From contig CAJPUR010000001.1 of assembly GCA_905381055.1 (NCBI GenBank), positions 110,168 to 174,167 of the forward strand: a DNA stretch of 64,000 nucleotides. The letters run 5' to 3'. The stretch is from an uncultured Flavobacteriaceae bacterium (lineage in GTDB: Bacteria > Bacteroidota > Bacteroidia > Flavobacteriales > Flavobacteriaceae). The first letter of the stretch is position 1. Each line of letters opens with the position of its first letter. A model generated the notes under the pieces. The model saw only the letters and a program-made list of their open reading frames with translations, was not told the origin of the DNA and searched no databases. The translations under genes were made by a program, and so were the position numbers. Positions 27,314 to 37,180 of this stretch are shown here, piece after piece.

Positions 27314-28777
27314 CTAATTTCTTTTTGATAACAATGATTTTCTTTTAAAGATTTTACCAATTTTTAAAATGAATAAATTCAATCCTTCAAATGTAAAAAT
27401 ATTTTTATCTGAAGAGGCTCTTTTTAAAAGATAATAAGCGAAGAATGCTATGATGAAAGTTGATATCCAGCTTCCGAAAAAGGGAGATAATGTATTGTCC
27501 TCAGCAGCATTTCTACCAAATAATCCGATGTAGTGATAGGTTAAAAAGATAATTACCGATACTACCATTGGTAATCCTAATCCACCCTTTCTAATAATTG
27601 CGCCAAGGCATGCACCAATTATAAATAGGAAAAATACACCAAATCCGAGAGTATATTTTTCATTTAGGGAATTTTTATGAAGATTAATTAGCTTTTGATA
27701 AATAAAGAATCTTTTTTTTGTCACATCGAGGTTTCTTAATATGTTTCCAACTGACGTCCTAGCTGCACTTAATATTTGTTCTTGTTTATTAAGTTTTGAA
27801 CCTTCTTCGGTAAAGTTTAGGGTGTTATTATAGGAAATTAAATTAATGCTATCATTATTTTTACTTATATTATTTAATTCACTATATATGTTGTTTTTAT
27901 TAGAAAAGTTTTCACTAAAAACAATTGAGTTTTTCGAGTAGGTTTTCTCTAAAGAGTCAATACTATTAATCAACTCTTCAACATTTTGCATTTTATATGT
28001 AGAGGTGTATTTCTCCTCATTTAAATTAATATTGTTGAATTGGGATAAATCTATATTCATGATGTATTTTTCAAATTTAACTCTTGCATGCGGAAAAAAA
28101 TTTTTATCACCATTTCTATTTAAAATTTCCTCATACCTATAGCCATTAAATAGTATGAGTTGCATTTGTTGCTCAATTGTAGCACTTTTTAATTCTCCAG
28201 TTAATGATTTAATGACAATCCTATTTTTTTGATCATTAGTTTTTTCATGAATTAAGATGTCTTTTAAAAATCTGTCATCTTCTCCATGTTTTTCTTCAAC
28301 TTTGATATTCATTTCTCCGATATCATTGAAAATTCCTTCAGTTATTGCTAATGCTGGTTTTAATTTCCCTAAATTTTTTCTTAGGTTAAAATATTTTACC
28401 TCTCCATATGGGATAACATAATTACTAAAAAAATAAGTTCCAATTCCTAAAAAAAAATGAAAAATTAATAAACCTATAATAGTTCTTTTTAAAGAAATAC
28501 CAGTTGACTTCATAGCAGCAAACTCATAATTTTCGGCAAATTCCCCATATGTCATTATTGCAGATAAAAGAACTGCAAGAGGTAAAACTAATGGAATTAG
28601 TTTTGGGGAATAATAAATTAAAAATTTTGATACTATTAAAAAGTCTAGGCCTTTTCCAGCAAACTCATCTATAAACAACCAAAAAGTTTGGATAATAAAT
28701 ATTAACATCAATATTATAAATACACTTAAAAGTCGAGAGAAATATGTTTTAAAAATGTATTTATCTATTATCTTCAT
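27314..28777 (-). CDS. LptF/LptG-family permease (YjgP/YjgQ)
   Basis: A 487-residue inner-membrane protein of the YjgP/YjgQ family, the permease subunits that with LptB extract lipopolysaccharide from the inner membrane. It starts with MKIIDKYIFKTYF, the standard opening, and has three N-terminal helices with a PLVLPLAVLLSAIMTYGEF motif. A long periplasmic beta-jellyroll region of about 300 residues follows, then three C-terminal helices. The periplasmic part is extended relative to E. coli LptF, as in other Bacteroidota. It begins immediately after the LolA gene stop and precedes ribB. Whether it is the LptF or LptG equivalent cannot be decided. Confidence 0.88.
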   Translation of the reverse strand: MKIIDKYIFKTYFSRLLSVFIILMLIFIIQTFWLFIDEFAGKGLDFLIVSKFLIYYSPKLIPLVLPLAVLLSAIMTYGEFAENYEFAAMKSTGISLKRTIIGLLIFHFFLGIGTYFFSNYVIPYGEVKYFNLRKNLGKLKPALAITEGIFNDIGEMNIKVEEKHGEDDRFLKDILIHEKTNDQKNRIVIKSLTGELKSATIEQQMQLILFNGYRYEEILNRNGDKNFFPHARVKFEKYIMNIDLSQFNNINLNEEKYTSTYKMQNVEELINSIDSLEKTYSKNSIVFSENFSNKNNIYSELNNISKNNDSINLISYNNTLNFTEEGSKLNKQEQILSAARTSVGNILRNLDVTKKRFFIYQKLINLHKNSLNEKYTLGFGVFFLFIIGACLGAIIRKGGLGLPMVVSVIIFLTYHYIGLFGRNAAEDNTLSPFFGSWISTFIIAFFAYYLLKRASSDKNIFTFEGLNLFILKIGKIFKRKSLLSKRN

Positions 28778-29443
28778 TTAATCTTCATTAATATAAAAAT
28801 CTGAATATGCTTGTTTGTTAAAAGTAAAAAAGTTTTCAGGCAATTCTTTATTTTCGATTTGGTTAAAAATAGTTAGAGTTGTTTGGGTTTTTTCAATACC
28901 AATTTCAATAATTTTATAAATCTCTAGTTTAATTGTTTTTATTCCAATTAGAATATATTTTAAATCAGAATTTTCGTCTTCTGGAATAAGTTTAACATAC
29001 TGAATTAGTTCACTATTAACTTTTTGTTTAATATCTATTTCGACTATATATCCGTTTTTGTAAAATTCAAAAATATTGGACACATTAATTAATGAAGATT
29101 CAATATCTTCAGGATCTTCAATATTTACCTCTTCATTTTCAGGGATAATTGTGTATATTTTTGAGCCATCAAAAACCTGTTCAATTCCAAGAAAACTTAT
29201 CTTATATAGATTTTTTGAAAGAGTCGCTTTCCCATTAGTTTCCTGTCTAATTCCTTCTAAAGAATTTTCAAGAACGTAAGTAAATTCAAAACTTAAATTT
29301 TTTAAATAATTAATTCTTTGAGAAACTTTATCAAGAAGTTCAATTGCTTCATTTGAAGTAGTTTGACTTTCTAAAGTGTGTAGATTTATAAAAAAAACAA
29401 TTAAAAGAATTTTTACAATTTTAATTTTAAATGATCCCATCAT
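28778..29443 (-). CDS. lolA: LolA-like outer-membrane lipoprotein carrier
   Basis: A 221-residue periplasmic protein with a signal peptide (cleavage near residue 26, after LESQ) and the LolA/LppX beta-barrel-like fold. NEAIELLDKVSQRINYLKNLSFEFTY is the typical opening of Bacteroidota LolA-like proteins, followed by TNGKATLSKNLYKISFLG and a late LPENFFTF motif. It would carry lipoproteins from the inner to the outer membrane, important in an organism with many SusD-type lipoproteins. Its start overlaps the ftsK end by 17 bases and it runs straight into the permease gene, the order ftsK-lolA-lptF/G being conserved in the class. Confidence 0.85.
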   Translation of the reverse strand: MMGSFKIKIVKILLIVFFINLHTLESQTTSNEAIELLDKVSQRINYLKNLSFEFTYVLENSLEGIRQETNGKATLSKNLYKISFLGIEQVFDGSKIYTIIPENEEVNIEDPEDIESSLINVSNIFEFYKNGYIVEIDIKQKVNSELIQYVKLIPEDENSDLKYILIGIKTIKLEIYKIIEIGIEKTQTTLTIFNQIENKELPENFFTFNKQAYSDFYINED

Positions 29444-31712
29444 TTAGTATTTTATCTAAACTTGTTAAATCTTGAATAAGAACTTGTCTTGGCTTACTTC
29501 CTTCAAATGGTCCAACTACACCAGCAGCCTCCATTTGGTCAATAATTCTTCCCGCTCTGTTATAACCAAGCTTTAGTTTTCTTTGAAGTAATGATGCTGA
29601 TCCCTGCTGGGAGGTTACAATTACTTCAGCCGCCTCTCTGAATAATTCATCTCTTTCATCAGGATTTATATCTGTTATTTTAGCTTCTTCACCTTTAAAT
29701 TCAGGAAGTAAATGAGCACTTTTAAAACCAGTTTGATTGCCAATATAATCAGTAACTTTTTCAACTTCTGGTGTATCAACAAAAGCACACTGAACCCTTA
29801 TTAAATCATTACCTTGAGTATACAACATATCTCCTCTTCCAATTAATTGATCAGCTCCACCACTGTCTAAAATAGTTCGAGAATCAATTTTAGATGTTAC
29901 TCTGAAAGCAATTCTTGCAGGAAAATTTGCCTTTATTACTCCTGTTATAACATTAACTGAAGGTCTTTGAGTTGCTATTATCAAATGAATACCTATTGCT
30001 CTAGCTAATTGAGCAAGTCTAGCTATTGGTGTTTCTACCTCTTTTCCTGCCGTCATTATTAGATCTGCAAATTCATCAATAACCAAAACTATGTAAGGTA
30101 AATATGTATGACCTTCATTTGGGTTTAATTTCCTGTTTACAAATTTCAAATTATATTCTTTAAGGTTTCTGCAATTTGCATTTTTAAGTAATTCATATCT
30201 ATTATCCATTTCAATACATAATGAATTTAATGTGTTAATCACCTTAGTATTATCAGTAATTATTGCTTCCTCAGAATCTGGTAATTTAGCTAAATAATGA
30301 TTTTCAATTTTCTTGTAAATATTTAATTCAACTTTTTTAGGATCAACAAGAATAAATTTTACCTCACCTGGATGTTTTTTGTAAAGAAGAGAGGATAAAA
30401 CAACATTTAGTCCAACAGACTTACCTTGACCTGTAGCTCCTGCCATTAATAGATGAGGCATTTTTGTTAAATCAACAACAAAAGTTTCATTACTTATTGT
30501 TTTCCCAATTGCTATTGGAAGTTCCATTTGAGCTTTATGAAATTTTTGAGATGACAATACAGATCTAATTGAAACAATTGAAGGGTTTTGATTAGGAACC
30601 TCAATCCCAATAGTTCCCTTTCCTGGAATAGGAGCTATTATCCTAATACCTAATGCAGCTAAAGAAAGAGCTATGTCATCTTCTAGATTTTTGATCTTTG
30701 AAATCCTTATTCCTGCAGCTGGTACAATTTCATAAAGAGTAACAGTTGGCCCAATATTTGCTTTTATTTGAGCAATTTCAATTTTATAGTTTTTTAAAGT
30801 TTCAACAATCCTATTTTTATTAATCTCAAGTTCTTCTTCATTTATTGTTATCCCTCCATCTCCATAATCTTTAAGTATTTCAATTGAGGGAAATCTAAAA
30901 CTACTTAAGTCTAGTTTTGGGTCATAAATACCCATTTTTTTTACTAATTCTTGAGATATATTTTCAATTTTTTCTTCTTCTTTTAACTCGTTTATTTTTA
31001 AACTAACTTTATCATTTTCTTCTATTTCAATTTCGTTTACTTTAGATTCAGTTAAACTAGATTCATAAATTAAATCATTTGATTTACTTAAATTAACATC
31101 ATCAGAATCTGAAATTTTAAAATCAATGGAGCTTTCTTCATTGGTTGTTTTATCAATTCTTTTTGAGGAAAATTTATTTAAAATTAATTCTGGTGTTAAC
31201 TTCCAATGGAATACTAAAAAAAATATTCCAGTAAAAATTAAAACACCAATAAGACCAATATTACCTATATAGTCTATCATAAAGGATGAAATTTCAAATC
31301 CTATAATTCCTCCTAATATTGGATTATAATCATAAAAAAAACCAAATAAAATTGAAAACCAGTTAATATAATAAAACCCCCATAACCAGTCATTGAAAAT
31401 ACCACCTGAATTTCTTCCAAGAAACATAATAATTCCAGTTTTTAGTAAAAGATATGAAATTATGTACGAGGAAATTCCAAACAGATTATATAAAAAAAAA
31501 TCACTTATTATTGCTCCAAGTTTTTTTAACAAATTACTAGCCTCTACTGAACGATCAGTAATTGATAGAACTGTAGTTTGATCAATTTTCCAGTTATAAA
31601 AAAAAGAGGTAAAGCTTACAAATAATAAAATTGATAATAATAAAAGCAAAGATCCGAAAATTATTTGCCTAGCCCTTTTTGCTTTTGAAATATTATCAAT
31701 TGAATTGGACAT
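29427..31712 (-). CDS. ftsK: DNA translocase FtsK
   Basis: A 761-residue FtsK/SpoIIIE DNA translocase that pumps chromosome termini across the division septum. There are about four N-terminal membrane helices (roughly residues 17-170), then an acidic Ser/Glu-rich linker to about 260. The motor domain has Walker A GATGQGKS at 425-432, ILVDPKKVELNIY, and VLVIDEFADLIM as Walker B. The C-terminal gamma winged helix (SLLQRKLKLGYNRAGRIIDQ) reads KOPS-like sequences. The linker is short compared with the E. coli protein. It is first in an operon with lolA, the LPS permease and ribB. Confidence 0.95.
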   Translation of the reverse strand: MSNSIDNISKAKRARQIIFGSLLLLLSILLFVSFTSFFYNWKIDQTTVLSITDRSVEASNLLKKLGAIISDFFLYNLFGISSYIISYLLLKTGIIMFLGRNSGGIFNDWLWGFYYINWFSILFGFFYDYNPILGGIIGFEISSFMIDYIGNIGLIGVLIFTGIFFLVFHWKLTPELILNKFSSKRIDKTTNEESSIDFKISDSDDVNLSKSNDLIYESSLTESKVNEIEIEENDKVSLKINELKEEEKIENISQELVKKMGIYDPKLDLSSFRFPSIEILKDYGDGGITINEEELEINKNRIVETLKNYKIEIAQIKANIGPTVTLYEIVPAAGIRISKIKNLEDDIALSLAALGIRIIAPIPGKGTIGIEVPNQNPSIVSIRSVLSSQKFHKAQMELPIAIGKTISNETFVVDLTKMPHLLMAGATGQGKSVGLNVVLSSLLYKKHPGEVKFILVDPKKVELNIYKKIENHYLAKLPDSEEAIITDNTKVINTLNSLCIEMDNRYELLKNANCRNLKEYNLKFVNRKLNPNEGHTYLPYIVLVIDEFADLIMTAGKEVETPIARLAQLARAIGIHLIIATQRPSVNVITGVIKANFPARIAFRVTSKIDSRTILDSGGADQLIGRGDMLYTQGNDLIRVQCAFVDTPEVEKVTDYIGNQTGFKSAHLLPEFKGEEAKITDINPDERDELFREAAEVIVTSQQGSASLLQRKLKLGYNRAGRIIDQMEAAGVVGPFEGSKPRQVLIQDLTSLDKILNDGII

Positions 31713-31766
31713 CTATTATAGAATTTTATTAATTAAATTTGACAAATTACAACAATTGTAAAATTA

Positions 31767-31774
31767 CAAATTTA
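31767..31774 (-). promoter_or_regulatory. -7-like promoter element of the ftsK operon
   Basis: On the minus strand TAAATTTG matches TAnnTTTG, 54 bases before the ftsK ATG. There is no TTG at -33 spacing, so support is partial. Confidence 0.33.
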
Positions 31775-31828
31775 AGATTGGAAATAAGTATTAGATTAAA
31801 TAAATAGAATACAAATTAAAACTTGTGT

Positions 31829-33259
31829 TTATTTTTTTTTAATTTTTAAATTAAAATAAGAAAAAATTAGTGTCATTATAGGACTAATCCAATTAAAAAC
31901 TGAAAAAAAGAAATAATCAAAGGCACTAACACCCAATACACTAGATTGATATGCACCACACGTATTCCAAGGTATTAAAACTGAAGTCACAGTACCAGTA
32001 TCCTCAAGAGTTCTACTTAAATTAACTGGTGCAAGATTTTTTTTCTTATAAGCTTCAGAAAACATTTTTCCAGGGATAATAATGGATAAATATTGGTCTG
32101 ATGCTGTAAGATTAATTGTAATACATGAAAGACCAGTATTAAAAACTAATCCAAAGTTTGATCTGACCATTTTTAAAAGATTCTCAGTTATTATTTTTAG
32201 TGCACCTATAGCTTCCATTATTCCTCCAAATACCATAGCACAAATAATTAGCCATATAGTACCAAGCATCCCTTTCATACCACCAGATTGAAATAAATTA
32301 TTTAAAATTTCATTTTCTGTTCTGATTTCAGTGAAAACTGTCATTGAGTTTATAATTGCTATATATGCAGATTTAAAGTTTAATTCGGTTGAATTACTAA
32401 TTTCTAATATTATTGATGGTTGAAAAATTAAAGCAAATAAGCCTCCCAAAAAAGAACCTATAATTAACGAAATTAAAGGAGGAGTTTTTTTAATTATTAA
32501 GTAGATAATTGAGATTGGAACAATAAATAATAAATAGTTTATATTAAAAGTCTGTTCAATATTTTTAATTATTTCTGATGATTCCTTACTATCTGAAATT
32601 TCTATTGTGAATCCTAAAATAAAAAAAAATATTACTGTTATAATTATTGATGGAATTGTAGTGTATAACATATATTTGATATGATCAAATAAATTAGATC
32701 CTGACATAGCTGCAGCTAAATTTGTTGTATCGCTTAATGGGGATAATTTATCTCCAAAATATGACCCTGATATTACTGCCCCAGCAACAATGGCTGGATT
32801 AATTCCAAGTGCTTTACCTATTCCAATCATTGCAATTCCAATTGTAGCAGATGTTGACCAAGAACTTCCAGTAGAAATTGATACAATGGCAGAAATTAAA
32901 ATACATGAGGGAAGAAAAATTGATGGATTTATTATTTTTAAACCATAATAAATCATAGCAGGAATAATTCCACTTATTAACCAAGTTCCAGCTAAAGCAC
33001 CTACAAATAATAAAATTAATATTGCACCTGTTGAAGACTTTAAGTTGTCTCCAATTTTATTGAGCATAAATAAATATGATATTTTTTGTTTAAATCCAAT
33101 AATTGACGCAATTGCAGCGCCAACTAATAGAATCAATTGGTTTGATCCTTCAAGAGCATTATCTTTATAAATAAATACATTTATTGATAATAGAAATACT
33201 AATATTACTAAAGGTAATATTGCTAATGATAATGGTATTGAGTTTTTTGTTTGAATCAT
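31829..33259 (-). CDS. nhaC: Na+/H+ antiporter, NhaC family
   Basis: A 476-residue inner-membrane antiporter with about 12 hydrophobic segments. SYFGDKLSPLSDTTNLAAA is the defining NhaC motif, preceded by STGSSWSTSATIGIAMIGIGKALG. The C-terminal half holds SDQYLSIIIPGKMF and TSVLIPWNTCGAYQ, the second hallmark. It exports Na+ in exchange for protons (some homologues exchange malate/lactate plus H+ for Na+), which fits a marine bacterium that also uses sodium-driven TRAP and SSS importers. It is transcribed alone, divergent from lpdA. Confidence 0.92.
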   Translation of the reverse strand: MIQTKNSIPLSLAILPLVILVFLLSINVFIYKDNALEGSNQLILLVGAAIASIIGFKQKISYLFMLNKIGDNLKSSTGAILILLFVGALAGTWLISGIIPAMIYYGLKIINPSIFLPSCILISAIVSISTGSSWSTSATIGIAMIGIGKALGINPAIVAGAVISGSYFGDKLSPLSDTTNLAAAMSGSNLFDHIKYMLYTTIPSIIITVIFFFILGFTIEISDSKESSEIIKNIEQTFNINYLLFIVPISIIYLIIKKTPPLISLIIGSFLGGLFALIFQPSIILEISNSTELNFKSAYIAIINSMTVFTEIRTENEILNNLFQSGGMKGMLGTIWLIICAMVFGGIMEAIGALKIITENLLKMVRSNFGLVFNTGLSCITINLTASDQYLSIIIPGKMFSEAYKKKNLAPVNLSRTLEDTGTVTSVLIPWNTCGAYQSSVLGVSAFDYFFFSVFNWISPIMTLIFSYFNLKIKKK

Positions 33260-33368
33260 TTTAAAATATCACTTTAGGTAATTATACAATAATCTATTAT
33301 AGAATACAATTTAATACTAATTATTAATTTTGTTTATTTCATTTTATATAAATTAATTCAAACATTTG

Positions 33369-33376
33369 TATTTTTG
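33369..33376 (+). promoter_or_regulatory. -7-like promoter element of lpdA
   Basis: TATTTTTG fits TAnnTTTG and lies 24 bases before the ATG at 33401, giving a short untranslated leader. No TTG lies at the normal -33 spacing. Confidence 0.38.
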
Positions 33377-33400
33377 AACTAATTATTAATTTTTATTTTT

Positions 33401-34801
33401 ATGGCTCAATATGATGTAGCAATTATCGGTTCTGGTCCTGGTGGATATGTTTCTGCAATCAGATGCTCACAATTAGGATTAAAAACCGCTTTAATTGAAA
33501 AATATCAAAATCTCGGTGGAACTTGTCTTAATGTAGGCTGTATTCCCTCAAAGTCCCTTTTGGACTCTTCCCATCATTATGAAAATGCTGTAAACCATTT
33601 TGGTGATCATGGTATTGAAATTCCGGGTTCAATTAAAGTTAATTTAAAGAAAATGATTTTAAGGAAAAAAGCTGTTGTTGATCAAACTATCAGTGGAATA
33701 GATTTTTTAATGAAAAAAAATAATATTAGTGTTTATAATGGATTAGGATCTTTTATAGATTCTACTCATATTAACATTGAAGGTGAAAAAAAAATTATAA
33801 TTGAAGCAAAAAATACCATTATTGCAACAGGCTCTAAACCGTCATCTTTACCTTTTATATCATTAGACAAAGAAAGAATTATTACTTCAACTGAAGCTTT
33901 AGAATTGAAGGAGATACCTAAGCATTTAATTATTATAGGTGGAGGTGTTATTGGTCTTGAATTAGGACAAGTTTACAAGAGGCTTGGAGCAGAGGTTTCT
34001 GTCATTGAATATGCTGATAGAATAACCTCTTTGATGGACTCGTCTTTATCAAGGGAATTAATGAAAGTTTTAAAAAAACAAAAAATTAAATTCTATTTAT
34101 CTCATAAAGTCAATAGTGTTTTAAGAAAGGGGAAAAACATTAAAGTTACTGCTTCTGATAAAAATGATAATGAAGTTTATTTCGAGGGAGATTATTGTTT
34201 AGTTTCTGTAGGGAGAAAACCATATACAAATGGATTAAATGCTGAATCAATAGGAATTGACGTTCTCAAAAATGGTCAAATAAATGTAAATGAATTTCTT
34301 CAAACTAAGCTCCAGAATATTTATGCAATTGGAGATGTTATCAAAGGGCCTATGTTAGCTCACAAAGCTGAGGAAGAGGGTATCATGGTTGCAGAGAAAA
34401 TTTCAGGTCAAAAGCCACATATTAATTATAATTTGATACCAAATGTAATTTATACTTGGCCTGAGGTTGCTTCAGTTGGTAAAACTGAAGAAGAATTAAA
34501 AGAATTAAATATTGATTTTAAAAAAGGTCAATTTCCCATGAGAGCCTTAGGAAGGGCTCGTGCAAGTAGTGATACTGAGGGTTTTGTAAAAATTTTAGCT
34601 GATAAAAAAACTGATGAGGTTCTTGGTGTTCATATGATTGGAGCTCGAGTTGCTGATTTAATTGCGGAGGCAGTTACAGCCATGGAATTTAAAGCTTCTG
34701 CTGAGGATATTTCAAGAATGAGTCATTCCCATCCTACTTATGCTGAAGCAATCAAAGAAGCAGCACTTGCTGCAACTGAAAATAGACCAATACATATATA
34801 A
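33401..34801 (+). CDS. lpdA: Dihydrolipoyl dehydrogenase (E3)
   Basis: A 466-residue flavoprotein disulfide reductase, the E3 component shared by pyruvate and 2-oxoglutarate dehydrogenase complexes and the glycine cleavage system. GSGPGGYVSAI (10-20) binds FAD; GGTCLNVGCIPSK has the redox pair Cys42/Cys47; IIGGGVIGLELG is the NAD site; and SHPTYAEAIKEAA has the active-site His444 and Glu449 contributed across the dimer. Length is normal. It stands alone and not within a pdh or sucAB operon, so it probably serves several complexes. It converges with argH with 19 bases between stops. Confidence 0.96.
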   Translation: MAQYDVAIIGSGPGGYVSAIRCSQLGLKTALIEKYQNLGGTCLNVGCIPSKSLLDSSHHYENAVNHFGDHGIEIPGSIKVNLKKMILRKKAVVDQTISGIDFLMKKNNISVYNGLGSFIDSTHINIEGEKKIIIEAKNTIIATGSKPSSLPFISLDKERIITSTEALELKEIPKHLIIIGGGVIGLELGQVYKRLGAEVSVIEYADRITSLMDSSLSRELMKVLKKQKIKFYLSHKVNSVLRKGKNIKVTASDKNDNEVYFEGDYCLVSVGRKPYTNGLNAESIGIDVLKNGQINVNEFLQTKLQNIYAIGDVIKGPMLAHKAEEEGIMVAEKISGQKPHINYNLIPNVIYTWPEVASVGKTEEELKELNIDFKKGQFPMRALGRARASSDTEGFVKILADKKTDEVLGVHMIGARVADLIAEAVTAMEFKASAEDISRMSHSHPTYAEAIKEAALAATENRPIHI

Positions 34802-34820
34802 TTTAAAGACAATTTTTATT

Positions 34821-36107
34821 TTATGAATTTAAAAAGTATTTTAATTTTTCTTTAATTAAATCTAAAGACAGATTTCCGATGCTTCCTATATGACTGTAGA
34901 CTACATTTTTTGGTTTTTTGAAGTTATTTGATTTAATTTCTTTATTCAATTTTTTATAAGCATCTCTGAAACTCTCCCCTTTTTTTACCATATCATTGAT
35001 AGTCTCAACAGTGAAAATATATTTATATTTTTCTTTATAAATTATTTCATCTGATACATTAATTTTAGGTAGACAATAAATCAACATTTCTAAACAACTT
35101 TTTAATTCTTTAATACCATTTATAATTGGACCTTTTGTCAATTGAAATTCCCTATGATATCCGCTAGGTAGATTAGAGGTTAGAATTGCAAATTTGTTAG
35201 GTAAACTTTGAATAAAATTTGATTTTCCCCTGATTATTTCAAAAATATCAGGATTTTTCTTGTGTGGCATTATACTCGACCCAGTTGTAAGTTCATCAGG
35301 GAAAGAAATGAAATTATAATCTTGGCCCATATACAAACATATATCCATTGATAATTTCGAAATAGTCGATGCAATCATGCTGAGAGACAAAGATGTGGAT
35401 TTTTCAATCTTACCTCTATTCATTTGTGCTGAAATTGAATTAATTTTTAAGAATTTAAAATTAAGATCTTTAGTTGTAAAATTTCTGTCTATGTCAAATG
35501 ATGATCCAAAACCTGCAGCACTTCCTAACGGGTTTTGATCAAGAACTTTAATAGCTGAGTTTATATAAATGATATCATCAATTAGTGATTCTGCATAAGC
35601 AGAAAACCATAAACCAAAAGAAGATGGCATAGCTGCCTGCAAATGAGTATATCCTGGCATTAATTTATCCTTGTGTGAAATAGATAATTTAATTAATACA
35701 TCAAATAATTTAACAACTAGTTTTTTTATGTCATTTAATGAATCCTTTAAAAATAAATGCATTGCAACTAAAACTTGATCATTTCTTGATCTTCCGGTAT
35801 GAATCTTTTTACCAATTTCTCCTAACTCATTAACTAAAACAAATTCAATTTTAGAATGAATATCTTCAAATTCGTCTTCAATTTTTAAAATTCCTTTTTC
35901 AGCTTCATCTCTTAATTTATTTAAAATGTGTTCGATTTTTTTTAATTCTTTTTTATTTAAAACACCAATTTTATTTAACATTTTCGCATGAGATATTGAA
36001 GCTATACAATCATATTTAGCTATTTGGAGATCATTATTTCTGTCCTCTCCAATAGTAAAATCATCGATTCTTTTATTTGAATCACCTTCTTTATTCCAAA
36101 GTTTCAT
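34821..36107 (-). CDS. argH: Argininosuccinate lyase
   Basis: A 428-residue lyase of the fumarase/aspartase superfamily that splits argininosuccinate into arginine and fumarate, the last step of arginine synthesis. TGRSRNDQV (HTGRSRNDQ) and GYTHLQAAMP are two family signatures, and GSSIMPHKKNPD is the flexible loop containing the catalytic serine. The C-terminal domain is shorter than in the 460-residue E. coli enzyme, as is usual in Bacteroidota. It is the last gene in the arginine operon, 12 bases after argE. Confidence 0.95.
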   Translation of the reverse strand: MKLWNKEGDSNKRIDDFTIGEDRNNDLQIAKYDCIASISHAKMLNKIGVLNKKELKKIEHILNKLRDEAEKGILKIEDEFEDIHSKIEFVLVNELGEIGKKIHTGRSRNDQVLVAMHLFLKDSLNDIKKLVVKLFDVLIKLSISHKDKLMPGYTHLQAAMPSSFGLWFSAYAESLIDDIIYINSAIKVLDQNPLGSAAGFGSSFDIDRNFTTKDLNFKFLKINSISAQMNRGKIEKSTSLSLSMIASTISKLSMDICLYMGQDYNFISFPDELTTGSSIMPHKKNPDIFEIIRGKSNFIQSLPNKFAILTSNLPSGYHREFQLTKGPIINGIKELKSCLEMLIYCLPKINVSDEIIYKEKYKYIFTVETINDMVKKGESFRDAYKKLNKEIKSNNFKKPKNVVYSHIGSIGNLSLDLIKEKLKYFLNS

Positions 36108-36119
36108 TATTTAATTTTT

Positions 36120-37178
36120 TTATAATATTTCATTTAGTATTTGAATATACAAATCTATTCCATCTTCAATTTCTTTAATAAGTATATATTCATTTGCTGT
36201 ATGTGATCTAGTTGAATCTCCAGGGCCTAATTTTATTGATGGGCAATTTAATTTAGCTTGATCAGAAAGGGTAGGAGAACCATATATTTCTCTACCAATA
36301 TTTATTCCAGCTTTTACTATTTCATGATCAATTGAAATAGATGATGAATTTAAATCTAAAGATCTAGCTTTTATTTCACAAGGGGCATTTTTTTTCAATA
36401 AATTCAAAATTTCACTATTAGTATAACAATCATTAACTCTTATATCAATAACAATTTCTACCTCTGATGGAACTACATTATGCTGTTTTCCAGCATTAAT
36501 TTGAGTTATTGTTAGTTTTACTGGGCCAAGTATTTTTGAGATTTTTTCAAATTTAAATTTATTAAACCAATTTAAAACTTCTGGAATCCTTTCAATTGCA
36601 CTGTTTTTGTTTGGATGAGCGGCATGACTTGGTGTGCCTTTAATTTTCGCATCAATTACAAGTAAGCCTTTCTCTGCAACCGCTAAATGCATTTCAGTTG
36701 GTTCACCAACAATTGCAAGATCAATTTTTGGAAGTACATTCAATATACTATTTAATCCAAGAGATCCAGAGCTCTCCTCCTCAGCAGTTGCGGCCATTAT
36801 GATATTGTATTTTAGATTTTTATGATCATAAAAATATGTAAATAATGACATCAGGGATACTAATGAGCCCCCAGCATCATTACTTCCTAAACCAAAAAGT
36901 TTTCCATTTTCTACAACAGGATTAAAAGGATCTTTTGTGTATGCCTTGTTTGGAAAAACGGTATCGTGGTGGGAGTTTAAAAGTAATGTTGGTTTGGTTT
37001 TATTAAAATTTTTATTGATTGCATAGACATTGTTGTTTTGTCTAAAATATTTAATTTTATTATCATCAAACCATTTCTCTATCCTTGAAGCTGTATGTTC
37101 CTCTTCGCTTGAAAATGATTTAATTGATATAAGATCCTTTAATAAGGAAATCGCATTATCTTTTAACATTTTTCTCAT
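36120..37178 (-). CDS. argE: M20 deacylase ArgE (N-acyl-citrulline/ornithine deacylase)
   Basis: A 352-residue M20 family zinc amidohydrolase. Metal and catalytic residues are visible in LLNSHHDTVFP (68-78), GSNDAGGSL with Asp101, TAEEESSGSLG (131-141) and VGEPTEMHLAVAEKG. In Bacteroidota the acyl group stays on until after carbamoylation, so this enzyme would remove succinyl (or acetyl) from N-acylcitrulline and not from N-acylornithine; that fits the argF' type transferase in the same operon. The start could also be Met4. It lies between argB (2-base gap) and argH. Confidence 0.9.
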   Translation of the reverse strand: MRKMLKDNAISLLKDLISIKSFSSEEEHTASRIEKWFDDNKIKYFRQNNNVYAINKNFNKTKPTLLLNSHHDTVFPNKAYTKDPFNPVVENGKLFGLGSNDAGGSLVSLMSLFTYFYDHKNLKYNIIMAATAEEESSGSLGLNSILNVLPKIDLAIVGEPTEMHLAVAEKGLLVIDAKIKGTPSHAAHPNKNSAIERIPEVLNWFNKFKFEKISKILGPVKLTITQINAGKQHNVVPSEVEIVIDIRVNDCYTNSEILNLLKKNAPCEIKARSLDLNSSSISIDHEIVKAGINIGREIYGSPTLSDQAKLNCPSIKLGPGDSTRSHTANEYILIKEIEDGIDLYIQILNEIL

Positions 37179-37180
37179 AG

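Noticed and set aside
31030..31150. Asp/Glu/Ser-rich segment within FtsK as a possible insertion
   Set aside because: The low-complexity linker between membrane and motor domains is normal in FtsK and the frame is continuous.
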